Origin: Anaerolineales bacterium UBA6663
Lineage (GTDB): Bacteria; Chloroflexota; Anaerolineae; Anaerolineales; UBA6663
Assembly (NCBI GenBank): GCA_002455335.1
Contig: DKKP01000317.1
Span: forward strand, 1-10,165
Length of the DNA: 10,165 nucleotides
Direction of reading: 5' to 3'
Shown: piece by piece, positions 5,512-10,165 of the stretch
Layout of the letters: each line of letters begins with the position of its first letter
Position numbering within the stretch: the stretch's first letter is position 1
Program-made: the position numbers and the translations under genes
Notes under the pieces: generated by a model
What the model saw: the letters and a program-made list of their open reading frames with translations, nothing else
The model's database searches: none
Told to the model about the DNA's origin: nothing

Positions 5512-8061
5512 TCACACCAGCGCCAGCGTCAACGTCACCGCCGTGCCGTGGCCGAGGCCGGGCGATGTCAACTCGAGGGTGCCGCCCATCATCTCGGCCA
5601 GGCGACGCGAGATCGAAAGCCCCAGGCCCGTGCCGCCGTACCTGCGCTGGCTTGTGCCGTCGGCCTGGACGAAGGGCTCGAATAGCCGCGGCTGCTTGTC
5701 GGGCGCAACGCCGATCCCGGTATCCAAGACCTGGATCCTGGCCAACCCGCTCGTTCGATCGGCCTCGACCGTCACCGAGACCTTGCCCTCGGCCGTGAAC
5801 TTGATCGCGTTGCCGATCAGGTTGATCAGGATCTGGCCCAGCCGCGCCGCGTCCGCACGAACCGCAATCGGCTCGGCCGGGATCTGCATGTCCAGGCTCA
5901 GGCGTTTGGCATCGGCCTGCACCCACATCAGCATATAGGCCTCGGCCAGCGCGCCGGCGACGTCGACGGGCTTGAGGCTGAGCTCGATCCGCCCGGCCTC
6001 GATCCGGGCGATGTCGAGTAAGTCGTTGACGATCCGCAGCAGGTTGGTCGCCGCATCGTGCGCGATCTGGGCGAAGTGCTTGCCTTGCTCGGCGTCGTCG
6101 ACTTCGTCGTTCAGTAGCAGGTTCAGCGAGCCAAGGATCGCGGTGAGCGGCGTTCGAAGTTCATGCGAAGTGTTCGCCAGGAACTCGCTCTTGATCTGGT
6201 TGGATTCCTCTGCGGCCTGCCGGGCCTCATCGAGGCGCTCGAGCAGCAGGACGTTGGCCACGGCCAGCGCGACCTGATCCGCGAAGGCGTCAATCAGACG
6301 CCTGGCTCGGGCATCAAACCCATCCAACCGATCGCTCTGCAGATCGAGCACGCCGATGACCTGACCACCTGAGCGTAGCGGCACAGCGAGCTCGGAGCGG
6401 GTGCGCGGCTCGTTGGGTACATAGCGCGGATCGGCCGTGACATCGGGCGAGTAGACGGCCGTGCCCGTCCGCACCGCCTCGACGGTCAATCCGGCGCCAT
6501 CCAGCAACAGCGGCGCCGTGGCGCGCACGGTGTAGCTCCCGCGCCGCGCGAGCCGGCGGAGTTGACCGCTCGCCTGATCGACGATCAGCACGCCACAATC
6601 GGCCAGGTTGAATTCGTCGATCAACACGGCGGCGATGATCTCACCCGCTTCGGCAAGGCTCTCTCCCGGTTGGAGCAGACGGGTCGAGGCGCGGTAAAGC
6701 GCGCTGAGTTCGTGAGCCTGCTGCTCAAGCCTCGCTTCGGCCAATGCGCGTTCGGCTAGCTCGCTTCGAAGCGACTCCACAAGGCGGGCGTTGTCGAGCG
6801 CCGCAGCGGCCTGAGCCGCGACCGACGACAGCAATTCGAGATGCTCGGCTCGAAACGCGCCGCGTCGTTCGCTATCCTGCGCGCCGATCATGCCGATCAC
6901 GTGCTCGCCGGCCAGCATGGGCACACCCAGGAAGCTCCGCGCCAGCGGCCCCTGCGGTGGCATCAGGCCGTTTGCGCTGACAAAGTCGGCCACGCTGGTG
7001 TTGAGCAAGAGGCCCTGACGCGTTCGGATGACGTACTCGGTCACGCCCTGGCCAAAGCTCCGCTTTTGCGGCGGCTGACGCTCGCCTTGGTGGAGCAACA
7101 ACGGAAACGAGAGTTCGCGCTGTGTCTCATCCACGAGCCCAACGTAGATGCTTGTCGCATCGAGCACGCGCGGCAGGTTGGTCGCCAGGATGTTGAGCAC
7201 CTCCTCCGCCGGCGCCAGCCGCGACAACGCCTGGCTGACCTCATTCAACAACGCCGCCTCCGCGTGCTGGCGGCGCAGGTTCTCCTCGGCCTGTTTACGG
7301 TGCGTGACGTCATGACCGCTGATCAGAAAACCACCGACCTCGGGCATCTCGCGCAGGTCGGTCAGCACGCACTCGAAGACGCGGGCTGGGTGGAACCTGG
7401 GGTTCCCGCGGACCTCGAACGGAGGGGTTGCCACCCCAGGTTGCGCCATGGCTTCGCGGATCTGACTGTGGAGCAGGGCGCGATCCCCAGGATGGAGGAA
7501 GGCGATGAGCGCTCGGCCCGTGAGCTGGTCCGCCGAGAACCCGGTTTCGCGCTGGGTGGTGCCTGCCGCGTGTAGGATCCGGCCCTCTGCGTCAAGCACA
7601 CCGACAATGCCATGCGAATGGCGCATCAGAGCCTGGACACGTTCCTGGCTCGCGCGCAGGTTCGCCTCGGCCGTTCGGCGAGGCGTGATGTCGGCCGCGA
7701 TGACCTGATATCGTCGTGGCTCGCCGCCGATCGGGATGACCTGAACGTCATACAAGTAGTCCTGGCCGGTTACGGGTGAGGCGTAACGGAGCTCCATCCG
7801 ACTGATCTGGCCGCTCTCGGCTTGGGCAAGCACAGCGCGGCCAAGCGCCTGCATCTCAGGCGGTACGAAGTCGAGCACGGGACGCCCAATCGGCGCATGC
7901 CCGGCACGGCCCACGTTGACGTGGTTGAGGTAAAGGATGGCGAAGCGCTCATCCAACACGACGACGTGGTCGGTCAGGTTGCGCAGCAGGGCGGAGGGGT
8001 CCGCCGCCAGGCCGTTCAACGCGGCAGGGTCGTTATCTGAGGGGAAGATGGGCTCGCTCAC
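5512..8061 (-). CDS. Soluble multi-sensor histidine kinase (PAS-PAS-GAF-GAF-HisKA-HATPase)
   Basis: Cytoplasmic two-component sensor kinase, 849 residues from a GTG at 8061 ([11 protein letters not shown]). In order: PAS (about 20-125, ending [18 protein letters not shown]), PAS (138-255, ending [19 protein letters not shown]), GAF (270-425, [22 protein letters not shown]), a short coiled coil, GAF (450-605, [20 protein letters not shown]), HisKA with the H-box TSHELRTPL (phospho-acceptor His about 633), and HATPase_c with N-box [10 protein letters not shown] (about 751), G1 DTGIG (about 780), F-box LFEPFVQ and G2 GGTGLGLS (about 809). There is no membrane segment and no receiver or HPt domain, and no response regulator gene is adjacent, so its partner and signal are unknown. 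The frame extends to another GTG at 8181. I reject that start because those 40 codons have clearly lower G/C third positions and no domain homology. A weak TATATC (8084-8079) could be its -10. Confidence 0.93.
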   Translation of the reverse strand: MSEPIFPSDNDPAALNGLAADPSALLRNLTDHVVVLDERFAILYLNHVNVGRAGHAPIGRPVLDFVPPEMQALGRAVLAQAESGQISRMELRYASPVTGQDYLYDVQVIPIGGEPRRYQVIAADITPRRTAEANLRASQERVQALMRHSHGIVGVLDAEGRILHAAGTTQRETGFSADQLTGRALIAFLHPGDRALLHSQIREAMAQPGVATPPFEVRGNPRFHPARVFECVLTDLREMPEVGGFLISGHDVTHRKQAEENLRRQHAEAALLNEVSQALSRLAPAEEVLNILATNLPRVLDATSIYVGLVDETQRELSFPLLLHQGERQPPQKRSFGQGVTEYVIRTRQGLLLNTSVADFVSANGLMPPQGPLARSFLGVPMLAGEHVIGMIGAQDSERRGAFRAEHLELLSSVAAQAAAALDNARLVESLRSELAERALAEARLEQQAHELSALYRASTRLLQPGESLAEAGEIIAAVLIDEFNLADCGVLIVDQASGQLRRLARRGSYTVRATAPLLLDGAGLTVEAVRTGTAVYSPDVTADPRYVPNEPRTRSELAVPLRSGGQVIGVLDLQSDRLDGFDARARRLIDAFADQVALAVANVLLLERLDEARQAAEESNQIKSEFLANTSHELRTPLTAILGSLNLLLNDEVDDAEQGKHFAQIAHDAATNLLRIVNDLLDIARIEAGRIELSLKPVDVAGALAEAYMLMWVQADAKRLSLDMQIPAEPIAVRADAARLGQILINLIGNAIKFTAEGKVSVTVEADRTSGLARIQVLDTGIGVAPDKQPRLFEPFVQADGTSQRRYGGTGLGLSISRRLAEMMGGTLELTSPGLGHGTAVTLTLALV

Positions 8062-8227
8062 GTGCTCGTCCGCCAAACGATATAGAGCAGCGACATTCAC
8101 GACCACATTAGCGTGATTTTGCCTCGACGCTCCGTGAAAGTTGCCTAAAACGTGCAGCTCCCGCTTTGGGCAGGCAAGCACGCATGGTCAGCGGCCCTTT
8201 TGGCCGCGGCTAGATTCCGCGCCTGAC

Positions 8228-8446
8228 AACTCGCGATCCTGTTGGCAAACCGGCCGGCCAGACCCCTCCCGCCCTGGCCTCCCACTCACTCGGCTCCCCA
8301 GGGCGCCTCGGCCCGGTCGACCTCCCCCGTGGGGGAGGTCGCGCCGCCGTCGCCCCTCAACCCCGTGGACTCCTCCTGGCGGCGCGGGTGGGGTTCGGCT
8401 GGTGACGCGTCGGCGGCCGAACGGTTTGCCAACAGGATCAACTTGC
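8228..8446. mobile_element. MITE-like 205-bp inverted-repeat element with 7-bp flanking direct repeats
   Basis: The left end starts GATCCTGTTGGCAAACCG (8235-8252) and its exact reverse complement ends the segment at 8422-8439. With two mismatches the match extends to 25 bp (8235-8259 against 8415-8439, 23/25). Immediately outside lie AACTCGC (8228-8234) and AACTTGC (8440-8446), a 6/7 direct repeat like an aged target-site duplication. A further inner pairing, ACCCCTCCCGC (8262-8272) with its near complement at 8384-8394, lets the segment fold into a long hairpin. It is too short for a transposase, so if mobile it is non-autonomous. Alternatives are a structured RNA or a large regulatory palindrome of the divergent promoters. 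The terminal repeat is seen directly; mobility is inferred. Confidence 0.55.
8318..8341. repeat. Perfect GC-rich palindromic hairpin inside the MITE-like element
   Basis: Plus-strand CGACCTCCCCC (8318-8328) pairs without mismatch with GGGGGAGGTCG (8331-8341) around GT, close to the middle of the 205-bp element. No T-run follows on either strand, so it does not look like an intrinsic terminator. Confidence 0.6.
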
Positions 8447-8478
8447 TCGTGCACACCTATACGCTTACGGGCCGACTG

Positions 8479-8507
8479 TTGAGCGAGGAGCCCGGAGAGG
8501 GTATAAT
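8479..8507 (+). promoter_or_regulatory. Sigma-70 promoter of uvrA
   Basis: TTGAGC (-35, 8479-8484), a 17-bp spacer and a perfect TATAAT (-10, 8502-8507). The predicted start is near 8513, giving a leader of about 37 bases. The translation start is preceded by GGTGAGG (8542-8548), a purine-rich stretch unusually close to the ATG at 8550. Confidence 0.75.
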
Positions 8508-8549
8508 ACCTGATTGTCGGCTGCTCCTAGTTCATTTGTTCGGTGAGGC

Positions 8550-10165
8550 ATGGCCCAAGATAAAATCATCGTCGTCGGCGCACGTGAACACAACCTCAAG
8601 AACATCACGGTCGAGATCCCGCGCGATCAGCTTGTGGTGATCACCGGGCTCTCGGGCTCGGGTAAGTCGTCGCTGGCCTTCGACACCATCTTCGCCGAAG
8701 GGCAACGCCGCTATGTCGAGAGCCTGTCGGCCTACGCCCGGCAGTTCCTGGGCCAACTCGAAAAGCCCGACGTCGATCGCATCGATGGGCTCAGCCCGGC
8801 CGTCAGCATCGACCAGAAAGGCGTCAGTCGCAACCCGCGTTCGACGGTCGGCACGGTCACCGAAGTTTACGACTACTTGCGTCTGCTCTTCGCGCGGATC
8901 GGCGTTCCACACTGCCCGTTGTGCGGTCGCGAGGTGCGGCCGCAGAGCGCCGAGGAGATCGTTGACGCGGTGCTGTCGATGCCCGACGGCGCGCGGATCC
9001 AGATCCTGGGCCCGGTCATCCGCGAGCGCAAGGGCCACCACCAGCCGGTCTTCGAGGATCTGCGCAAATCCGGCTTCACGCGTGCGCGCGTCAACGGCAA
9101 GGTGCTCGACCTGAGCGGCGAGATCGAGCTCGAGCGCTACAAGCAGCATACGATCGAGGCTGTGGTCGACCGTCTTGTCGTGCGCCGCAACGGCGGCAAA
9201 GACGAGAAGGCCGAGTTTCGCACCCGGCTGACCGACAGCATCGAGACGGCGCTCCGGCTCGGCTCGGGCAACATCCTGATTAACAACGTCGACACCGACG
9301 CCGATACGCCGTTCTCCGAGAACTTCGCCTGCCCCGTGCACGGCAGCATCGGCATCACCGAGATCGAGCCGCGCACCTTTTCGTTCAACACGCCTCATGG
9401 CGCCTGCCCGGGCTGTCAGGGCCTGGGCGTCAAACTCGAAATCGATCCGCAACTGATCGTGCCCAACCCCGATCTCTCGGTCAACGACGGCGCGATCACG
9501 GTGCTCGAGTGGCGCGCGCAAGATGAAGGGCGGATGGGCTACTACTGGCAGATGATGGAGGCCACCGCCAAGCATTACGGCATCCCGCTCGACAAGCCCT
9601 TCGGTAAGCTGACCGAGAAGCAGCAGCGCACGTTGCTCTACGGCTCAGGCGGCGAACGGATCCCCATCAAATACGTCAACAAAGACGGGCGCCAATCGCA
9701 GTGGGAGACGGCCTACGAGGGCATCATCCCCAACCTGCGCCGGCGTTTCGACGACACGACCTCTGAGTACATCCGCGAGAAGATCCAGGGCTACATGTCG
9801 GATCGGCCGTGCGAGGAGTGCGGCGGGAAGCGGCTGCGCAAGGAGGCCCTGAGCGTCACGCTCAAGGCCAACGGCGGCGAGAACCACATCGTCGAGGTGA
9901 CCGATTGGCCTGTGCTGCGCACGCTCGAGTGGGCGCGCGATCTCAAGAGCCGGCTCAACGCGCGCGATCTCAAGATCGCGGCCGTGATCCTCAAGGAGAT
10001 CCAGGCCCGGCTGCAGTTCCTGGTCGATGTCGGCCTCGATTACCTGACGCTCTCGCGCACCGCGGCCACGCTCTCGGGCGGCGAGGCTCAGCGCATCCGC
10101 CTGGCGACCCAGATCGGCTCGCAGCTGATGGGCGTGCTCTACGTCCTCGACGAGCCCTCGATCGG
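8550..10165 (+). CDS. uvrA: UvrABC excinuclease subunit A (UvrA), N-terminal 538 residues
   Basis: DNA-damage recognition ATPase of nucleotide excision repair; it dimerises, binds UvrB and loads it at lesions. Visible from MAQDKIIVVGAREHNLKNI: Walker A GLSGSGKSS (33-41), QRRYVESLSAYARQFL (52-67), CPLC (122-125), the UvrB-binding and insertion region, and the first zinc module C261-x2-H264-x21-C286-x2-C289 (FSFNTPHGACPGC). Further on are CEECGGKRL (421-429), the ABC signature LSGGEAQR (508-515) and Walker B VLYVLDEP (529-536). The family is usually about 940-970 residues with a second ABC half and second zinc module, which lie beyond the right edge. The second zinc-ligand position is His instead of the common Cys; His can coordinate zinc, so loss of function is not implied. 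The gene is divergent from the kinase gene and has its own promoter; no convincing LexA box was recognised. Confidence 0.98.
   Translation, partial: MAQDKIIVVGAREHNLKNITVEIPRDQLVVITGLSGSGKSSLAFDTIFAEGQRRYVESLSAYARQFLGQLEKPDVDRIDGLSPAVSIDQKGVSRNPRSTVGTVTEVYDYLRLLFARIGVPHCPLCGREVRPQSAEEIVDAVLSMPDGARIQILGPVIRERKGHHQPVFEDLRKSGFTRARVNGKVLDLSGEIELERYKQHTIEAVVDRLVVRRNGGKDEKAEFRTRLTDSIETALRLGSGNILINNVDTDADTPFSENFACPVHGSIGITEIEPRTFSFNTPHGACPGCQGLGVKLEIDPQLIVPNPDLSVNDGAITVLEWRAQDEGRMGYYWQMMEATAKHYGIPLDKPFGKLTEKQQRTLLYGSGGERIPIKYVNKDGRQSQWETAYEGIIPNLRRRFDDTTSEYIREKIQGYMSDRPCEECGGKRLRKEALSVTLKANGGENHIVEVTDWPVLRTLEWARDLKSRLNARDLKIAAVILKEIQARLQFLVDVGLDYLTLSRTAATLSGGEAQRIRLATQIGSQLMGVLYVLDEPSI

Larger units (their letters stand above)
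8062..8549. other. Divergent intergenic region between the kinase gene and uvrA
   Basis: This 488-bp region has no convincing gene; short open frames here lack recognisable domains. Near the kinase end it holds a small hairpin with arms GCGGCC/GGCCGC (8191-8196, 8202-8207) around CTTTT, and weak repeats TTGCCT (8141-8146) and AGGCAA (8172-8177). The centre is taken up by the inverted-repeat element, and the right end by the uvrA promoter. Confidence 0.6.

Noticed and set aside
5411..8231. CCTGACAACT occurring at both 5411-5420 and 8222-8231
   Set aside because: A shared 10-mer is expected many times by chance in a window this size, and the flanks do not continue to match.
8530..8541. GTTC-N4-GTTC direct repeat in the uvrA leader, considered as a LexA site
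   Set aside because: The alphaproteobacterial form has seven bases between the half-sites, and this copy lies downstream of the promoter next to the start codon.
8532..9575. Long minus-strand open frame of 347 codons opposite uvrA
   Set aside because: It is an antisense shadow of the unmistakable uvrA reading; its translation has no recognisable domain.
1..10165. CRISPR arrays, tRNA or rRNA genes, prophage or defence genes
   Set aside because: No regularly spaced repeats, cloverleaf-like segments or related protein motifs were seen on either strand.

Overview
The window is GC-rich chromosomal DNA from a bacterium. It holds four genes on the minus strand (a KimA-like permease, rarA, a secreted beta-propeller protein and a multi-sensor histidine kinase) and one divergent gene on the plus strand (uvrA). 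Third codon positions are strongly G/C, start signals often lack a strong Shine-Dalgarno, and the protein set (KimA-type APC permease, RarA, PAS/GAF kinase) would suit a free-living member of the Chloroflexota. That placement is an impression from protein style, not a demonstrated fact. Nothing suggests a phage, plasmid or defence island; most of the window is ordinary housekeeping and signalling DNA.

Layout from left to right. Positions 3-1802 (minus) encode a KimA-like potassium/amino-acid permease that runs off the left edge. Its 315-bp upstream gap (1803-2117) carries two candidate promoters and, downstream of both, a terminator-like hairpin. Positions 2118-3524 (minus) encode RarA, with an extended -10 element placed so that the mRNA should be leaderless. 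Positions 3624-5294 (minus) encode an exported beta-propeller protein of unknown function. A 217-bp gap (5295-5511) holds its -10 element and three small hairpins. Positions 5512-8061 (minus) encode a soluble PAS-PAS-GAF-GAF histidine kinase without a receiver domain or adjacent response regulator. The 488-bp divergent gap (8062-8549) contains a 205-bp segment bounded by 25-bp inverted repeats and near-identical 7-bp flanking direct repeats, then a good sigma-70 promoter. Positions 8550-10165 (plus) encode the N-terminal 538 residues of UvrA, running off the right edge.

Functionally, uvrA (nucleotide excision repair) and rarA (replication-fork maintenance) are both genome-maintenance genes but are on opposite strands and not co-transcribed. 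The four minus-strand genes each have their own candidate promoter or a gap large enough for one, so they look like separate transcription units rather than one operon.

The most unusual item is the MITE-like inverted-repeat element at 8228-8446 in the kinase/uvrA divergent region. The next is the possible attenuator in the permease leader. No new multi-gene system could be supported.
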